Positions 26,364 to 38,366 are shown, counted from the stretch's first letter. The stretch: DNA of 64,000 nucleotides from Nitrococcus mobilis Nb-231 (GCF_000153205.1 NZ_CH672427.1:1620160-1684159); one strand, 5' to 3'. Made by a program: numbers and translations. Notes: generated by a model from the sequence alone, not told the origin.

Positions 26364-27365
26364 CTAACCAATTGCACGGTCTTTATCGTCGTAACCACGC
26401 GGTGGCCAGTTCTCCAAGCGCATACCCAATGCAAGCCCGTGCTGAGCAAGCACTTCCTTGATTTCATTGAGCGATTTCTTGCCAAGGTTTGGGGTCTTGA
26501 GCAATTCCACTTCCGTTTTCTGAACCAGATCACCAACGCAGTGGATATTCTCGGCTTTCAGGCAGTTCGCTGAGCGCACCGTAAGCTCCAGATCGTCGAT
26601 TGATCGTAGCAGGACCGGATCGACCTCCGGCGCCGTTCGCTCTTGATCCTCCGCTTCCTCGCCACCCTCGAGATCAACGAAGACGGACAGTTGATCCCGT
26701 AGCAACCCAGCAGCAAAACGAACAGCCTCTTCCGGCTCGAGCACTCCGTTGGTCTCGATATCCATGACTAATTTGTCGAGATCGGTGCGCTGCTCAACCC
26801 GAGCGCTTTCGACATTGTAGGCTACCCGTCGCACAGGACTATAGCTGGCATCCAACTGCAGGCGACCGATGGGACGCTCCTCGTCGTGCTCACCTCGAGT
26901 CGTTACCGGCTCATAGCCCCGACCACGTGCAATATGCAACGTCATATTGATCTCACTCGCTTTGGTGAGATTGGCGATCGCGAGCTCCGGATTCTTGATC
27001 TCGACATCGTGATCGATTCCGATATCCGCTGCCGTGACCAATCCCGGCCCCTGCTTAGAAAGATGCAATGTCGCCGTGTCCTTGGAATGAAGACGCACCG
27101 CTAGATTTTTGAGATTCAAAAGGATATCGACTACATCCTCCTGAACGCCTTCGATCGCGGTATATTCATGCAGCACGCCCTCGATCTCCACCTCGACCAC
27201 GGCATAGCCGGGCATGGAAGAGAGCAGCACCCGCCTAAGTGCGTTGCCAAGCGTATGACCAAACCCCCGTTCCAGCGGCTCAAGCGTGATCATCGCGTGG
27301 CGATCGCTTAGTGCTTCGACGCCAACAAGCCGTGGCCTTAAGAAATCCTTGAACTGACCCTGCAT
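26364..27365 (-). CDS. rpoA: RNA polymerase alpha subunit
   Basis: 333-aa alpha subunit. The N-terminal dimerisation domain has [23 protein letters not shown] short acidic linker near residues 235-250 ([12 protein letters not shown]) leads to the C-terminal domain with [20 protein letters not shown] and [19 protein letters not shown], which contacts UP elements and activators. It sits between rpsD and rplQ as in E. coli. Confidence 0.98.
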   Translation of the reverse strand: MQGQFKDFLRPRLVGVEALSDRHAMITLEPLERGFGHTLGNALRRVLLSSMPGYAVVEVEIEGVLHEYTAIEGVQEDVVDILLNLKNLAVRLHSKDTATLHLSKQGPGLVTAADIGIDHDVEIKNPELAIANLTKASEINMTLHIARGRGYEPVTTRGEHDEERPIGRLQLDASYSPVRRVAYNVESARVEQRTDLDKLVMDIETNGVLEPEEAVRFAAGLLRDQLSVFVDLEGGEEAEDQERTAPEVDPVLLRSIDDLELTVRSANCLKAENIHCVGDLVQKTEVELLKTPNLGKKSLNEIKEVLAQHGLALGMRLENWPPRGYDDKDRAIG

Positions 27366-27412
27366 TGGATCAACCTCTCGATTCGATCGGCGACGCGGTG
27401 TTTATTGATCAC

Positions 27413-28033
27413 TTACTTGGAATAAAGTTCGACGATAAGATGTTCATTGATATCGGCCGACAAGTCACTTCGATCCGGCATGCGTTTGAACGTTCCTTCG
27501 AATTGTTTAGTATCCACCTCAACCCATGCCGGCAAACCGATCTGCTGTGCCATCTCAAGCGCGGCTTGCACCCGCAACTGCTTCTTTGCTTTCTCCTTGA
27601 CGGAGACGAGATCCCCAGGATTCAGGATACGCGAGGAAATGTTGCTCACCCGACCATTGACCAGAATCGCTCGGTGATTGACGAGTTGTCGAGCCTCCGC
27701 CCGGGTGGAACCGAAACCCATCCGGTAGACGGTATTATCAAGTCGCGACTCAAGCAGCTGCAGAAGAGTTTCACCCGTATTCCCTTTACGGCGATCCGCC
27801 TCCTTGTAGTATTTACGAAACTGCCGTTCCAACACGCCATACGTGCGCCGCACTTTTTGCTTCTCTCGCAACTGCAACCCGTAATCGGAGATTCGCCCAC
27901 GGCGCTGACCATGCTGACCCGGTGGAGTATCGAGCTTGCACTTATTGTCCAGCGGACGCACGCGGCTTTTCAAGAAGAGATCCGTACCCTCGCGCCGAGC
28001 GAGCTTGCAGGTCGGTCCAGTATACCGTGCCAT
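27413..28033 (-). CDS. rpsD: 30S ribosomal protein S4
   Basis: 206-aa S4 starting [16 protein letters not shown], the zinc-free form with a single N-terminal cysteine. The S4 RNA-binding domain contains [22 protein letters not shown]. In E. coli S4 is the translational repressor of the alpha operon. Whether the same site exists here is not clear. Confidence 0.98.
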   Translation of the reverse strand: MARYTGPTCKLARREGTDLFLKSRVRPLDNKCKLDTPPGQHGQRRGRISDYGLQLREKQKVRRTYGVLERQFRKYYKEADRRKGNTGETLLQLLESRLDNTVYRMGFGSTRAEARQLVNHRAILVNGRVSNISSRILNPGDLVSVKEKAKKQLRVQAALEMAQQIGLPAWVEVDTKQFEGTFKRMPDRSDLSADINEHLIVELYSK

Positions 28034-28054
28034 TACTGTAATGCCTCTTGATCT

Positions 28055-28444
28055 TCAAACACGCCGCTTTTTAGGTGGGCGGCAGCCATTGTGCGGAATA
28101 GGCGTGACATCCGAGATGTTGGTGATGCGGTAGCCGGCGTTATTTAGGGCACGGACAGCCGACTCTCGCCCCGGACCCGGGCCTTTAACTCGCACTTCCA
28201 GGTTCTTCAACCCATAGTCCTTGGCTGCTTCACCCGCACGCTCGGAGGCTACCTGCGCAGCAAATGGCGTGCTCTTGCGGGAGCTGCGAAAACCGCTGCC
28301 ACCGGCACTGGCCCATGCCAATACGTTACCTTGCCTATCAGTGAGCGTGATAATCGTGTTGTTGAACGACGCGTTAATATGCGCGATACCGTCTACCACA
28401 GTCCGTTTGACGCGCTTGCGTGTTCGGCTGCTCGCTTTAGCCAT
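28055..28444 (-). CDS. rpsK: 30S ribosomal protein S11
   Basis: 129-aa S11, standard length, with [32 protein letters not shown] and the basic C-terminus [11 protein letters not shown]. It forms part of the platform of the 30S subunit. It follows rpsM after an unusually long 170-base spacer. Confidence 0.98.
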   Translation of the reverse strand: MAKASSRTRKRVKRTVVDGIAHINASFNNTIITLTDRQGNVLAWASAGGSGFRSSRKSTPFAAQVASERAGEAAKDYGLKNLEVRVKGPGPGRESAVRALNNAGYRITNISDVTPIPHNGCRPPKKRRV

Positions 28445-28614
28445 ATCTTTTCCTTAAATTGCAGGCCGATATCCGCCAACCGCCTGCAGATCGTTCAATA
28501 AACAATGCGGCAAAATCGGCTCAGCCCGCGAGTGTAATTCAAATCCAAAGATTACGCAGCGGCGGTAACTGACAGCATGGCCCGCATTCGTATCCGCAAT
28601 CCGCGCTTTTACTT

Positions 28615-28971
28615 TTATCGACTGATCGCTCGCCTGGGCCCCTTACGTGTACGAGCATTGGTCCGCGTCCTTTGCCCGCGTACCGAGAGCCCACGTCGAT
28701 GTCGGATCCCGCGGTAGCAACCCAAGTCCATTAGCCGCTTGATGTCCATCGCCACCTGGCGGCGTAGATCGCCCTCAATTACGTACTTACCAAGTTCACC
28801 ACGTAGATGCTCAAGTTCGGCTTCGGTCAATTCTTGGATCTTGCACTCCGGCGCAATACCCGTTGCCCGGCAGATAGCCGCTGCGCAACTACGTCCAATT
28901 CCGTAGATGGAAGTAAGCGCAATCGCCGTATGCTTGTTGGCTGGAATGTTAACACCAGCAATTCGGGCCAT
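28615..28971 (-). CDS. rpsM: 30S ribosomal protein S13
   Basis: 118-aa S13 beginning [14 protein letters not shown] and ending in the basic tail [13 protein letters not shown]. It lies in the 30S head and contacts the P-site tRNA and L5. First gene of the alpha operon, 64 bases after rpmJ. Confidence 0.98.
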   Translation of the reverse strand: MARIAGVNIPANKHTAIALTSIYGIGRSCAAAICRATGIAPECKIQELTEAELEHLRGELGKYVIEGDLRRQVAMDIKRLMDLGCYRGIRHRRGLSVRGQRTRTNARTRKGPRRAISR

Positions 28972-29035
28972 AGACTCTCGCTCCTAATCGGATCCGACTG
29001 CTACATATAGACCAATCATCGGCATTATCGACGGG

Positions 29036-29149
29036 TTAGCCTTGCCGCTGCTTGTGCCGGGCCTCGATACAGATAACCCGTATCGTCCCTCTGCGGCGAA
29101 TCACCTTACAGTTTCGGCACATTTTTTTGACCGACGCACGCACCTTCAT
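29036..29149 (-). CDS. rpmJ: 50S ribosomal protein L36
   Basis: 37-aa L36 read directly from the minus strand: it starts [16 protein letters not shown] and ends HKQRQG. It has the zinc ligands Cys11, Cys14, Cys27 and His32, so it is the zinc-binding form. It lies between secY and rpsM, its normal place. Confidence 0.96.
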   Translation of the reverse strand: MKVRASVKKMCRNCKVIRRRGTIRVICIEARHKQRQG

Positions 29150-29262
29150 CACTCATCCTCCACACCCGCCCGCTTTTACGGCGGATATCTGTCCCAACCA
29201 ACCGCCTCAGCGTGCAACCGACTGCATTCTGCGCACCGCGCACCAGCAACCGCTCGGAATCA

Positions 29263-30606
29263 TCAGCGCATCAAACCGCTGCCAGCACGACCATGAGCGT
29301 GCAGCTTAGCCTTCTTCATCAAGGGTTCGTATTGATGACTTAGCAGATGCGCCTGTACCTGGGACATGAAATCCATAATGACCACGACGATGATCAGTAA
29401 CGATGTACCGCCGAAATAAAACGGTACATTATAATACAAAATTAAAAACTCCGGCAATAGACAAACGGCAATCAAGTAGATCGCTCCGGCAAGCGTAAGC
29501 CGCGTCATGACCTTATCAATGTAACGTGCAGTCTGTTCGCCCGGCCGAATACCCGCGATGAAGGCCCCGGATTTCTTCAAATTATCCGCAGTTTCCCTCG
29601 AATTAAAAACCAACGCCGTATAGAAAAAACAGAAAAAAGCGATCGCCCCAGCGTAGAACGCGATATATAACGGCTGCCCCGGACTCAATGTTTGTCCCAG
29701 CCGATTCAGCCAGGACAGCCCCTCGGAGGATCCGAACCACTGTCCTAGCGTTGCCGGAAACAAAATGATGCTCGACGCAAAGATGGGCGGGATGACACCC
29801 GCCATATTGAGCTTCAGCGGTAGATGGCTGCTCTGAGCCGCGTACAAACGCCGCCCTTGTTGCCGCCGCGCGTAGTTGACGGTGATCCGCCGCTGGCCCC
29901 GTTCGATAAAAACGATCACCCAGACCACAGCGACGGCGAGCGTCAACAAAAACAAAATGGTCCCCACGCCCAATTCACCGGTGCGCGCCAATTCCACAGT
30001 TCCGGCGAGCGCGCTTGGCAAGCCGGCGACGATACCCCCAAAGATCAACAGCGATATACCGTTACCAATACCTCGCTCGGTAATCTGCTCACCCAGCCAC
30101 ATAAGGAACATGGTCCCAGTCACCAGAGTAGCAGTACCGATAAATATAAAGCTCGGCCCTGGGCTAAGTACTACCGCCTGATTCTGCAACGCAACCGTAA
30201 TACCCACGCCCTGGAATGTCGCTAATAACAAAGTTCCGTATCGAGTGTATTTGGTAATTTGGCGGCGTCCTTGCTCTCCTTCCTTACGCATTTGTTCCAG
30301 CGCCGGAACCACCGCACTCATCAGTTGCATGATAATCGAGGCCGAAATATAGGGCATGACACCAAGCGCAAACACACTCAGTCGCCGCAAGGCACCACCG
30401 GAGAACATGTTGAACATGTCCAGAATCGTGCCTTGCTGGCGCTCGAACATGGCGGCGAGCGCAGCTTGATCGATACCTGGTATGGTCAGATGAGCGCCGA
30501 AGCGATAGACAACCAACGCGAGCAACACAAAGACCAGTCTTTGCCGCACCTCGGTCAGCCGGCCAAACCCCGCCAGCGAATTCAGATTAGCTGCTGCTCT
30601 AGCCAA
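29263..30606 (-). CDS. secY: preprotein translocase SecY
   Basis: 447-aa integral membrane protein with about ten transmembrane helices, the channel of the Sec translocon. Visible family segments are [11 protein letters not shown] near the N-terminus, [20 protein letters not shown]-like [15 protein letters not shown] and the cytoplasmic loop [13 protein letters not shown]. It is separated from rplO by 162 bases, more than usual. Confidence 0.97.
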   Translation of the reverse strand: MARAAANLNSLAGFGRLTEVRQRLVFVLLALVVYRFGAHLTIPGIDQAALAAMFERQQGTILDMFNMFSGGALRRLSVFALGVMPYISASIIMQLMSAVVPALEQMRKEGEQGRRQITKYTRYGTLLLATFQGVGITVALQNQAVVLSPGPSFIFIGTATLVTGTMFLMWLGEQITERGIGNGISLLIFGGIVAGLPSALAGTVELARTGELGVGTILFLLTLAVAVVWVIVFIERGQRRITVNYARRQQGRRLYAAQSSHLPLKLNMAGVIPPIFASSIILFPATLGQWFGSSEGLSWLNRLGQTLSPGQPLYIAFYAGAIAFFCFFYTALVFNSRETADNLKKSGAFIAGIRPGEQTARYIDKVMTRLTLAGAIYLIAVCLLPEFLILYYNVPFYFGGTSLLIIVVVIMDFMSQVQAHLLSHQYEPLMKKAKLHAHGRAGSGLMR

Positions 30607-30769
30607 GGTTAATCCTACCGTACGTATTGGCCCGATTGGGACTCAGAGGCGGCTTGCCGAGAACGTAGACTGCCGGGAAAGAGCGGCCTACGCATCTACA
30701 GGGAAGTATTCATGGCGTATCTCGGCCAGCCATCCTGCATCCATTTCGTCACAGGAATGGCTTGCGCGT

Positions 30770-31207
30770 CTAGTAACCCTCGACTTTGCCACCCGCCTTC
30801 TCAATCGCCGCGCACGCGCCTTTGGTCACAGCCACCCCACGCACGACATAGGCACGCTCCACGTCCCCGGAAGCGATGATCTTGACGCAGCGTGCGTGCT
30901 GCGGCACCACATTCGCCGCCTTCAACGCCGATAAATCAACCGTATCCGTGGCGAGATACTTCAGCTCGGAGAGCCGAACCTCGGCACTGAAACGGCCACG
31001 GCGCGACCGGAACCCAACCTTGGGAACACGCCGCTGCAGGGGCATCTGCCCCCCCTCGAAACCGACCTTGTGGAACCCACCGGAACGCGAATGCTGGCCC
31101 TTATGCCCACGCCCAGCCGTCTTACCATTACCCGATGCCGTTCCCCGGCCGACCCGGTAACGCCCCGGCCGACTGCCTTGTGCCGGCTTGATCGTATTCA
31201 GCCGCAT
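30770..31207 (-). CDS. rplO: 50S ribosomal protein L15
   Basis: 145-aa L15 starting [15 protein letters not shown] at ATG 31207, just after rpmD. It contains [18 protein letters not shown]-like and [15 protein letters not shown] segments. A late assembly protein of the 50S subunit. The open frame continues upstream through rpmD, which is not coding in that frame. Confidence 0.96.
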   Translation of the reverse strand: MRLNTIKPAQGSRPGRYRVGRGTASGNGKTAGRGHKGQHSRSGGFHKVGFEGGQMPLQRRVPKVGFRSRRGRFSAEVRLSELKYLATDTVDLSALKAANVVPQHARCVKIIASGDVERAYVVRGVAVTKGACAAIEKAGGKVEGY

Positions 31208-31209
31208 AG

Positions 31210-31398
31210 TCAGGCGTCCTCCACCTTGAGCATATAAGAAACCTTGCGAATCATGCCCCGGTTCTGCGGAGTATCGGTTACCATTACCGTTTGGTGAATT
31301 CGGCGCAAACCCAATCCCGCGATACACGCTTTGTGCCGACTCAACCGGCCATTGGGGCTACGCACCAGGGTGACTTTGAACTGCTTATTCTGCGCCAT
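31210..31398 (-). CDS. rpmD: 50S ribosomal protein L30
   Basis: 62-aa L30 starting at ATG 31398 ([14 protein letters not shown]), with [14 protein letters not shown] in the middle. A TTG at 31404 overlapping the rpsE stop is a possible alternative. Between rpsE and rplO, two bases from the latter's start. Confidence 0.95.
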   Translation of the reverse strand: MAQNKQFKVTLVRSPNGRLSRHKACIAGLGLRRIHQTVMVTDTPQNRGMIRKVSYMLKVEDA

Positions 31399-31400
31399 GT

Positions 31401-31904
31401 TCAACTCAGAATCTCTTCCACCTGTTTACCGCGCTTGGCAGCGACCTGTTCCGGCGCGCTGCTGCATGCCAGCGCCTTGATCGTGGCGCGTACAACATTG
31501 ACCGGATTACGTGAGCCGATCGTCTTTGCCAATACATCCTGCACGCCCACAACTTCAAAGACCGCGCGCATCGCACCACCTGCGATAATTCCAGTACCCT
31601 CGGAGGCTGGTTGCATGAAAACCTTGCTAGCGCCATGATTCGCGGTCACCGGATACTGCAAGGTCGCACCGTTGAGATGCGCTTTGCGCATGCTCTTACG
31701 AGCCTTTTCCATCGCCTTTTGGATAGCGAGCGGCACCTCGCGCGCCTTGCCGTAGCCAAAACCCACGGAACCTTGGCCATCGCCCACCACCGTCAACGCA
31801 GTGAAACCAAATTGCCGGCCACCTTTGACGACTTTCGCCACCCGGTTAATCGAAATCAGCTTCTCCCGCAGGCCCTCACCACTCGCTTCGCCGCTCGTCG
31901 CCAT
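31401..31904 (-). CDS. rpsE: 30S ribosomal protein S5
   Basis: 167-aa S5 from ATG 31904, chosen because GAGGCGG lies eight bases before it; an ATG at 31922 overlaps that site. [21 protein letters not shown] and [15 protein letters not shown] are the expected dsRBD-like and C-terminal segments. S5 contributes to decoding accuracy and mRNA entry. Confidence 0.97.
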   Translation of the reverse strand: MATSGEASGEGLREKLISINRVAKVVKGGRQFGFTALTVVGDGQGSVGFGYGKAREVPLAIQKAMEKARKSMRKAHLNGATLQYPVTANHGASKVFMQPASEGTGIIAGGAMRAVFEVVGVQDVLAKTIGSRNPVNVVRATIKALACSSAPEQVAAKRGKQVEEILS

Positions 31905-31996
31905 ATTTACCGCCTCTATCATCAGCGAGGTCGCCCTGGGCGCAACCCCTACGCTGGGCCGGGCACTATCGCCGGCGCACCGTTATCAATACTGCC

Positions 31997-32350
31997 TCAG
32001 AACTTCAAACCCGCCTCGCGGGCCGCCTCAGCGAGTGCTTTGACCCGGCCGTGAAACCTGAACCCGGAGCGGTCGAATGCAACTGTATTCACGCCCGCCG
32101 CCTGGGCACGCTCGGCGATCATACGCCCCACCACTTTAGCGGCCTCAATGTTCCCGCCGCTACGCAGCGTTCCGTTAATCGCCTTCTCCAGAGTAGAAGC
32201 CGCGACCAGCGTTCGATCGGCTGCCGGCGCAATAATCTGGGCGTAGGTATGCCGCGGTGTACGGTACACACACAGCCGATAAGCACCAAATTCTCGAATC
32301 TTGACGCGGGCCCTACGGGCGCGTCTTTGACGTGCAACCTTTTTGTCCAT
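31997..32350 (-). CDS. rplR: 50S ribosomal protein L18
   Basis: 117-aa L18, which binds 5S rRNA in the central protuberance. The basic start [20 protein letters not shown] and the end [20 protein letters not shown] are typical. Located between rplF and rpsE. Confidence 0.97.
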   Translation of the reverse strand: MDKKVARQRRARRARVKIREFGAYRLCVYRTPRHTYAQIIAPAADRTLVAASTLEKAINGTLRSGGNIEAAKVVGRMIAERAQAAGVNTVAFDRSGFRFHGRVKALAEAAREAGLKF

Positions 32351-32365
32351 GCCCGCCTCGTTACC

Positions 32366-32899
32366 TTACTTTTTCTTGGCTTCCTTCAACACGACCGGCT
32401 CGTCGGTGTATCGCACACCCTTACCCTTGTACGGCTCCAAAGGCCGCAGACGGCGAATGTTCGCCGCGACTTGCCCGACCTGCTGCTTGTCGATCCCTTT
32501 AATCTGGATTTCGGTCTGAGTCGGCGTCTCGATGGTCACGCCCTTCGGCACCGGATAGTCCACAGGAAACGAGAAACCAAGTGTTAGATTGAGGTTATTA
32601 CCCTGCGCTTGCGCCCGGTAGCCCACACCCACCAGTTGGAGCCTACGCTCGAATCCCTGGCTGACGCCAAGCACCATATTATAGAGCAAAGCACGGGTCG
32701 TGCCGGCCAGTGCCCAGGCATCCTGACGCTGCTTGTTCGGGACCAGGCAAAGCCGATCGTTCTCCTCCTTAACATCGACCCAGGGGTGAACCTGATGCTG
32801 CAGCGTGCCCAACGGGCCCTTGACTTTGAATAATCGATCCTCCAGCTCGACGCTCACGCCGGCGGGAATCGTTATTGGACTCTTAGCGACTCGGGACAT
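32366..32899 (-). CDS. rplF: 50S ribosomal protein L6
   Basis: 177-aa L6, standard length, with two similar RNA-binding halves. The C-terminal signature [15 protein letters not shown] is visible. It lies near the factor-binding site of the 50S subunit. Confidence 0.98.
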   Translation of the reverse strand: MSRVAKSPITIPAGVSVELEDRLFKVKGPLGTLQHQVHPWVDVKEENDRLCLVPNKQRQDAWALAGTTRALLYNMVLGVSQGFERRLQLVGVGYRAQAQGNNLNLTLGFSFPVDYPVPKGVTIETPTQTEIQIKGIDKQQVGQVAANIRRLRPLEPYKGKGVRYTDEPVVLKEAKKK

Positions 32900-32917
32900 G
32901 ACAGTTGGATCTCGTGA

Positions 32918-33313
32918 TTAAAATACTACACACAACACTTCGCCGCCTTGACCGGCCGCACGAGCTGCACGATCCGTCATGACACCCTGCGAGGTCGAGA
33001 TGATGGCGGTACCCAGCCCACCCCGAACCGTTGGTAATGTCCGCTTGCCCTCGAACCGTCTGAGGCCCGGTCGACTGACTCGCTGCAACTCCTCGATCAC
33101 CGGCCGCCCTTGGTAGTAGCGCAGCCGAACGCTCAAGGTTGGTTTCTTTGCGTCGCCGTCAACTCGGAAGTCCTCGATATAGCCTTCCTCCTTAAGCACG
33201 CGGCAAATGGACGCCTTTAGCTTAGAGGCGGGCATATTGACTTCGGCCTTTTCCGCCGTCTGGCCATTGCGGATCCGTGTCAACATATCCGCGATCGGGT
33301 CGGTCATGCTCAT
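32918..33313 (-). CDS. rpsH: 30S ribosomal protein S8
   Basis: 131-aa S8 beginning [18 protein letters not shown] and ending with the RNA-binding segment [16 protein letters not shown]. In E. coli S8 represses the spc operon by binding near the rplE start. I did not resolve such a site here. Confidence 0.98.
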   Translation of the reverse strand: MSMTDPIADMLTRIRNGQTAEKAEVNMPASKLKASICRVLKEEGYIEDFRVDGDAKKPTLSVRLRYYQGRPVIEELQRVSRPGLRRFEGKRTLPTVRGGLGTAIISTSQGVMTDRAARAAGQGGEVLCVVF

Positions 33314-33358
33314 GCTGTCGTTACCTGACTCCCAACATCATGGTTATATTGCGCGGAC

Positions 33359-33664
33359 TTACCAGCTTGCCTTGACCAGACCGGGAATTTCACCGGCCAT
33401 AGCCGCCTCGCGTAGCTTATTGCGCGCCAGGCCAAATTTGCGGTAATAGCCCCGCGGCCGCCCGGTAATGTTACAGCGATTCCGCTGCCGCACCGGGCTC
33501 GCATTCCGGGGTAACCCCTGCAGCTTAAGCTGCGCCGACTGGCGATCCTCGGGGGTGCTGCCGGGATCCCTGATAATTATCTTGAGCGCCAGGCGCTGCT
33601 TGGCATACCTATGGTAGAGCCGCTCGCGTTTACGCTCGCGCTCAATCAAGGAAACTTTTGCCAT
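33359..33664 (-). CDS. rpsN: 30S ribosomal protein S14
   Basis: 101-aa long-form S14 with a single cysteine ([12 protein letters not shown]), so it is the zinc-independent type. Located between rplE and rpsH. Confidence 0.98.
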   Translation of the reverse strand: MAKVSLIERERKRERLYHRYAKQRLALKIIIRDPGSTPEDRQSAQLKLQGLPRNASPVRQRNRCNITGRPRGYYRKFGLARNKLREAAMAGEIPGLVKASW

Positions 33665-33677
33665 GGTCGAGCCTCAC

Positions 33678-34217
33678 TTAGCGGCGAAGCGGAAAATTGA
33701 AACTCTCGAGTAGACCTTGAGCTTCTGCGTCAGTCCTCGCCGTTGTTGTAAAAGCGATGTCCATTCCCCGTGTCGCATCTACTCGGTCGTATTCAATCTC
33801 AGGGAAAATAATTTGTTCACGCACGCCGAGGTTGTAGTTACCACGGCCATCGAAGGCGCGCGGCGAAAAGCCGCGGAAATCACGGATTCGGGGGGCTGCA
33901 ACATTAATAAAACGGTCGAGAAACTCGTACATCCGCTCTCGGCGCAAAGTAACCTTCAGGCCAATCGGCCATCCTTCGCGTATCTTAAAGCCTGCTACCG
34001 ACTTGCGAGCATAAGTGATTACCGGTTTCTGCCCAGAAATCAACGCAAGCTCCTTTTCTGCGAATTCAAGCACCTTCTTGTCGCGAACGGCCTCGCCCAA
34101 GCCCATATTAATGGTGATTTTAACCAGCCGTGGCACGGCCATGATGTTGTCATAACCGAACCGATCCATGAGGGTCCGGACAATTTCACTCCGGTAGAGC
34201 TCTCGCAGCCTTGCCAT
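33678..34217 (-). CDS. rplE: 50S ribosomal protein L5
   Basis: 179-aa L5, a 5S rRNA-binding protein. Expected segments are [31 protein letters not shown] and [16 protein letters not shown]. Standard length and place. Confidence 0.98.
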   Translation of the reverse strand: MARLRELYRSEIVRTLMDRFGYDNIMAVPRLVKITINMGLGEAVRDKKVLEFAEKELALISGQKPVITYARKSVAGFKIREGWPIGLKVTLRRERMYEFLDRFINVAAPRIRDFRGFSPRAFDGRGNYNLGVREQIIFPEIEYDRVDATRGMDIAFTTTARTDAEAQGLLESFNFPLRR

Positions 34218-34226
34218 CAGGGCACC

Positions 34227-34547
34227 TTACAGTTCAACGATTTCGCTAGTCGACTTGAAGTAACGAACTTTACGTCCGTCCTCCAAAGTGCGAATCCCAA
34301 CGCGGTCAGCCTTACCGGTGCCGGGGTTATAGAGCGCTACATTGGACAGATGTAACGGCTTTTCCTGTTCGAGGATACCGCCCGCGCTGCCGGTACGTGG
34401 ATTTCCCTTCTGGTGTTTTTTCACTTTATTGATGTTGGCAACGACCACCTTGTTTACCTTCGGCAGAACCCGCAAAACCGTCCCTCGCCGCCCCTTATCC
34501 TTACCGGCAATCACAACGACTTCATCATTTCGCCTGATGCGTCTCAT
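34227..34547 (-). CDS. rplX: 50S ribosomal protein L24
   Basis: 106-aa L24 with the KOW motif near the N-terminus ([17 protein letters not shown]). It is an assembly-initiating protein that contacts the tunnel exit. Separated from rplN by a 160-base spacer instead of the usual dozen bases. Confidence 0.97.
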   Translation of the reverse strand: MRRIRRNDEVVVIAGKDKGRRGTVLRVLPKVNKVVVANINKVKKHQKGNPRTGSAGGILEQEKPLHLSNVALYNPGTGKADRVGIRTLEDGRKVRYFKSTSEIVEL

Positions 34548-34707
34548 TGGTTTGTCCTACGTGGTCAACGTTCGCACTGCGTCTTATCGCCCAGGAACAA
34601 ACGGTGCTTTGGGCCCTCTGTATGGACCCGACCCATCCAACAACCGTCGGCCTCGGCCTGACTACCGTCGAAAACAGGCCAACCCAGCCCAACCAAAGCC
34701 CTAACGG

Positions 34708-35076
34708 TCATAACACTTCCGGCGCCAGCGAAATAATGCGCATGAATCGTTCGCTGCGGAGCTCGCGAGTCACTGGGCCGAACACACGTGTTGCAATCGG
34801 CTGTAATTGATTATTTAGTAGAACAGCCGCATTGCTATCGAACCGAATGACCGAGCCATCAGGGCGGCGCACCCCATGCCGGGTACGAACAACGACGGCG
34901 TTGTATACCTCGCCTTTTTTGACTCGCCCGCGCGGAATCGCATCCTTAACGCTGACTTTGATGATGTCACCGATTTGGGCATATCTCCGGCGTGAACCGC
35001 CCAACACTTTTATACACTGAAGCCGCCGAGCACCACTGTTATCGGCCGCATTCAATGTCGTCTGCATTTGAATCAT
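34708..35076 (-). CDS. rplN: 50S ribosomal protein L14
   Basis: 122-aa L14 beginning [19 protein letters not shown] and containing [20 protein letters not shown]. It lies at the subunit interface. First gene of the spc section. Confidence 0.98.
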   Translation of the reverse strand: MIQMQTTLNAADNSGARRLQCIKVLGGSRRRYAQIGDIIKVSVKDAIPRGRVKKGEVYNAVVVRTRHGVRRPDGSVIRFDSNAAVLLNNQLQPIATRVFGPVTRELRSERFMRIISLAPEVL

Positions 35077-35134
35077 GGTGACTTACCCGTTATCCGGAAG
35101 CTCGACCTTTCGAACAGCGACTCGTTGAGTCGGT

Positions 35135-35398
35135 TCACTCGGCCGCTCGCTCGATAATTTTCACCAGCCGCCACGATTTAATCTTCGACATCGGCCGGCA
35201 TTCCTCAACCGCCACCCAATCGCCGAGCTGACAGCTATTGTCTTCATCATGGGCATGCAGTTTCGTACTGCGGCGAATGTATTTCCCATACAGGGAATGG
35301 CGGATAAGGCGCTCAACCACAATCGTGACTGTTTTGTCCATCCGATTGCTAACTACTCGGCCGTTCACCGTCCGTTTAGCCGTTTTCCGTTCAGTCAT
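35135..35398 (-). CDS. rpsQ: 30S ribosomal protein S17
   Basis: 87-aa S17 with the OB-fold segment [19 protein letters not shown] and [15 protein letters not shown]. Its start overlaps the rpmC stop by four bases (ATGA). Confidence 0.97.
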   Translation of the reverse strand: MTERKTAKRTVNGRVVSNRMDKTVTIVVERLIRHSLYGKYIRRSTKLHAHDEDNSCQLGDWVAVEECRPMSKIKSWRLVKIIERAAE

Positions 35399-35598
35399 GG
35401 CGTATCGCTGATCCTCGCCTTTTCATTCTGCACGGTTTTGATTCGCGCAATGTCGCGGCGAACTTTTTTCATCTGATCAGGCCGGGTAAGTTGACCACTT
35501 GCCTGTTGCATGCGCAAATTGAATTGCTCTTTGCGGCGCTCGAACAGCTCATTTTGCAACTCGGCAATGGACTTCCCACGCAGTTCGCTTACTTTCAT
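35395..35598 (-). CDS. rpmC: 50S ribosomal protein L29
   Basis: 67-aa L29, two long helices: [20 protein letters not shown] and [12 protein letters not shown]. Linked by ATGA overlaps to rplP upstream and rpsQ downstream, suggesting coupled translation. Confidence 0.97.
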   Translation of the reverse strand: MKVSELRGKSIAELQNELFERRKEQFNLRMQQASGQLTRPDQMKKVRRDIARIKTVQNEKARISDTP

Positions 35599-36011
35599 CC
35601 CAACACCGTTCGCTGGACAAACGCGGTCTGCACCGGTAACTTCGCAGCCGCGCGGCGAAATGCCTCACGCGCCACATCCTCAGTTACGCCTTCGATTTCA
35701 TAGAGCACACGGCCCGGTCGGATCGGACACGCCCAATGATCGACATTACCCTTGCCTTTGCCCTGTCGGACTTCGAGTGGCTTAGAGGTAATTGGCTTAT
35801 CCGGGAATATCCGAATCCAGATCTTGCCACCACGCTTCACATGACGGTTAATGGCACGCCGCGCTGCCTCGATCTGGCGTGCCGTGATCGGCCCTCGGGT
35901 CAGCGCTTTGAGCCCGTACTCACCGAAAGCGACCGTGTTGCCACGCATTGCCATACCCCTGTTACGGCCTTTTTGCTGTTTGCGAAATTTCGTTCGCTTG
36001 GGCTGTAACAT
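35595..36011 (-). CDS. rplP: 50S ribosomal protein L16
   Basis: 138-aa L16 starting [19 protein letters not shown], with [20 protein letters not shown]. It is needed for the peptidyl-transferase centre and tRNA positioning. Between rpsC and rpmC. Confidence 0.98.
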   Translation of the reverse strand: MLQPKRTKFRKQQKGRNRGMAMRGNTVAFGEYGLKALTRGPITARQIEAARRAINRHVKRGGKIWIRIFPDKPITSKPLEVRQGKGKGNVDHWACPIRPGRVLYEIEGVTEDVAREAFRRAAAKLPVQTAFVQRTVLG

Positions 36012-36033
36012 ACAATTCCTACCTCAGATTCAG

Positions 36034-36708
36034 CTAGCTGGCACGTGCCTTGCGGGCTGTCGAGCCGGGCACGCTATCCGTATCCAGAATCTCACCCTTG
36101 AAGATCCACACCTTAACCCCGATGACACCATAAGTTGTCTTCGCATGGGCCAAGCCATAATCGATATCAGCCCGCAGAGTATGTAACGGCACTCGCCCTT
36201 CCCGATACCATTCCGTTCGCGCAATCTCGGCGCCGTTAAGTCGGCCAGACACTTGAATTCTGATGCCCTGACCACCCAAGCGCATGGCATTACCGACTGC
36301 ACGCTTCATGGCACGGCGGAACATAATACGGCGTTCGAGTTGCTGCGCTACGTTTTCGGCCACAAGCTGAGCGTCGAGCTCGGGTTTACGGATCTCCTCA
36401 ATATTCACGTGCACCGGAATATCCATCATCCGGGCCAACCGAACTCGCAGCGCCTCAATATCAGCACCTTTCTTGCCGATGACAATCCCAGGCCGTGCCG
36501 TGTAGATCGTGATCAGGGCATTCTTTGCAGGGCGCTCGATCTTGATTTTGCTGATCGATGCGTGTGCAAGTTTATGCTTGATAAAATTACGGACTTTCAA
36601 ATCCGTGTTCAGATAATCACCGAAATTGGCGCTGTCCGCATACCACATTGAACGCCATTCTTCAGTGATACCGAGACGGAAGCCCGTCGGATGTACCTTA
36701 TGACCCAT
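36034..36708 (-). CDS. rpsC: 30S ribosomal protein S3
   Basis: 224-aa S3 beginning [18 protein letters not shown]. It has the KH domain loop [11 protein letters not shown] and the C-terminal [19 protein letters not shown]. It forms part of the mRNA entry helicase site. Confidence 0.98.
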   Translation of the reverse strand: MGHKVHPTGFRLGITEEWRSMWYADSANFGDYLNTDLKVRNFIKHKLAHASISKIKIERPAKNALITIYTARPGIVIGKKGADIEALRVRLARMMDIPVHVNIEEIRKPELDAQLVAENVAQQLERRIMFRRAMKRAVGNAMRLGGQGIRIQVSGRLNGAEIARTEWYREGRVPLHTLRADIDYGLAHAKTTYGVIGVKVWIFKGEILDTDSVPGSTARKARAS

Positions 36709-36723
36709 AGGGGGTTCCTCGAC

Positions 36724-37056
36724 TCATTGCTCCGCCACAGCCACCGTAATATGACTGGTTCGTTTACGAATGCGATTCGCCCGTCCCTTGGCCCGCGGCT
36801 GTATTCGCTTATACATAGGCCCCTCATCAACGAAGACACGGGCAACGGTCAATTCGTCTATATCCGCACCTTCATTGTGCTCTGCATTTGCGATTGCGGA
36901 CTCCAAAATCTTCCGGATAACCCGCGCTGCTTTTTTCGAGCTGAACTCCAGCATCTGAAGTGCCTGCGCAACGGGTAATCCGCGTATTTGATCCGCCACC
37001 AGCCGAGCCTTCTGCGGCGAGATCAAGGAGTATCGCAACTTAGCCGCCGTTGCCAT
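36724..37056 (-). CDS. rplV: 50S ribosomal protein L22
   Basis: 110-aa L22 with [14 protein letters not shown] at the N-terminus and the tunnel-loop region [16 protein letters not shown]. Standard length; mutations in this loop affect macrolide binding in other bacteria. Confidence 0.97.
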   Translation of the reverse strand: MATAAKLRYSLISPQKARLVADQIRGLPVAQALQMLEFSSKKAARVIRKILESAIANAEHNEGADIDELTVARVFVDEGPMYKRIQPRAKGRANRIRKRTSHITVAVAEQ

Positions 37057-37059
37057 GGA

Positions 37060-37335
37060 TTACCTCTTGGCTTTTCTATCAGCCGCATGACCTCGAAACA
37101 TTCGCGTCGAGGCAAACTCACCAAGCTTGTGCCCAACCATATTCTCGTTGATCAACACTGGCACGTGCTGGCGCCCGTTGTGAACCGCAATCGTCAGGCC
37201 AACCATATCCGGAACGACCATGGAGCGGCGCGACCACGTTTTGATTGGCCGCTTGCTACGACTCGCGCTTGCCGCCTCCACCTTTCTTAAAAGGTGGACG
37301 TCAACGAATGGACCTTTTTTGATCGACCGCGGCAT
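37060..37335 (-). CDS. rpsS: 30S ribosomal protein S19
   Basis: 91-aa S19 starting [16 protein letters not shown], with [20 protein letters not shown]. It lies in the 30S head next to S13. Preceded by a 206-base spacer from rplB. Confidence 0.98.
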   Translation of the reverse strand: MPRSIKKGPFVDVHLLRKVEAASASRSKRPIKTWSRRSMVVPDMVGLTIAVHNGRQHVPVLINENMVGHKLGEFASTRMFRGHAADRKAKR

Positions 37336-37541
37336 GCTTCATCCACCTGTTTTGCCAATACCACGAAATACGCGCATCAAAACCCCCGCTGTCCTATACC
37401 AGCAACCCTTGATAGGTACGGACAAAACCCGAACCGTCGTCTGCGCACCACACGCCTTTGGCGTATCCTCCCGCCCTAGCCTCAAGGGTTTGCGACTATG
37501 CGAGGTAAGGGATTCCACATGTGATCTATACGCCGAAACTG

Positions 37542-38366
37542 TTACGACTTGCGGCGCCGGACTATGAAACGATCGGTCCGTTTGTTACTGCGGGTTTTAT
37601 GACCCTTGGTCGGCACACCCCAGGGCGTTACCGGATGCCGCCCCCCCGAGGTGCGCCCTTCTCCGCCCCCATGTGGGTGATCAACCGGGTTCATGGCCAC
37701 ACCACGCACCTGCGGCCGCTTACCGCGCCAGCGCTGCGCCCCCGCCTTGCCCAACGAGCGCAGCGAGTGTTCAGCATTGCCGACCTCTCCAACCGTGGCC
37801 TTGCAATCGGCCGGTACCCTACGCATTTCCCCGGAGCGAAGCCGCAGGGTGGCATAAGCTCCCGCCCGCGCCACAAGCTGTACCGCAGAACCCGCGGCCC
37901 GCGCAAGTTGCGCCCCTTTACCTGGGCGCATCTCCACACAGTGCACTTGTGTACCTAGCGGAATGTTGCGCAGCGGTAACGCATTGCCGAGCTTAATGGG
38001 CGCATCGGTACCCGAGACGATTTGCGCGCCGATCTCAAGCCGGCGAGGTGCGATAATATACCGTCGTTCGCCATCACGATAAAGAACTAAAGCAATATTG
38101 GCACTGCGATTGGGGTCGTATTCCAAGCGCTCGACGCGGCCAACAATGCCATCCTTGTCGCGCCGGAAATCGATTGTGCGATAGCGCCGCTTATGGCCCC
38201 CTCCCCGGTGTCGCGTAGTAATACGCCCAGCGTTATTACGACCGCCCGTCTTAGATAGCTTACGTACGAGCGGGGCGTAGGGCTCGCCCTGGTGCAGATT
38301 CTTGTCCTTGACCTGCACCGCGAAGCGCCGGCCTGGCGATGTCGGTTTTGCCTTAACCAAAGCCAT
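37542..38366 (-). CDS. rplB: 50S ribosomal protein L2
   Basis: 274-aa L2 from ATG 38366 ([17 protein letters not shown]); a TTG at 38372 is less likely. The C-terminal segment [18 protein letters not shown] contains the conserved histidine near the peptidyl-transferase centre. Confidence 0.98.
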   Translation of the reverse strand: MALVKAKPTSPGRRFAVQVKDKNLHQGEPYAPLVRKLSKTGGRNNAGRITTRHRGGGHKRRYRTIDFRRDKDGIVGRVERLEYDPNRSANIALVLYRDGERRYIIAPRRLEIGAQIVSGTDAPIKLGNALPLRNIPLGTQVHCVEMRPGKGAQLARAAGSAVQLVARAGAYATLRLRSGEMRRVPADCKATVGEVGNAEHSLRSLGKAGAQRWRGKRPQVRGVAMNPVDHPHGGGEGRTSGGRHPVTPWGVPTKGHKTRSNKRTDRFIVRRRKS

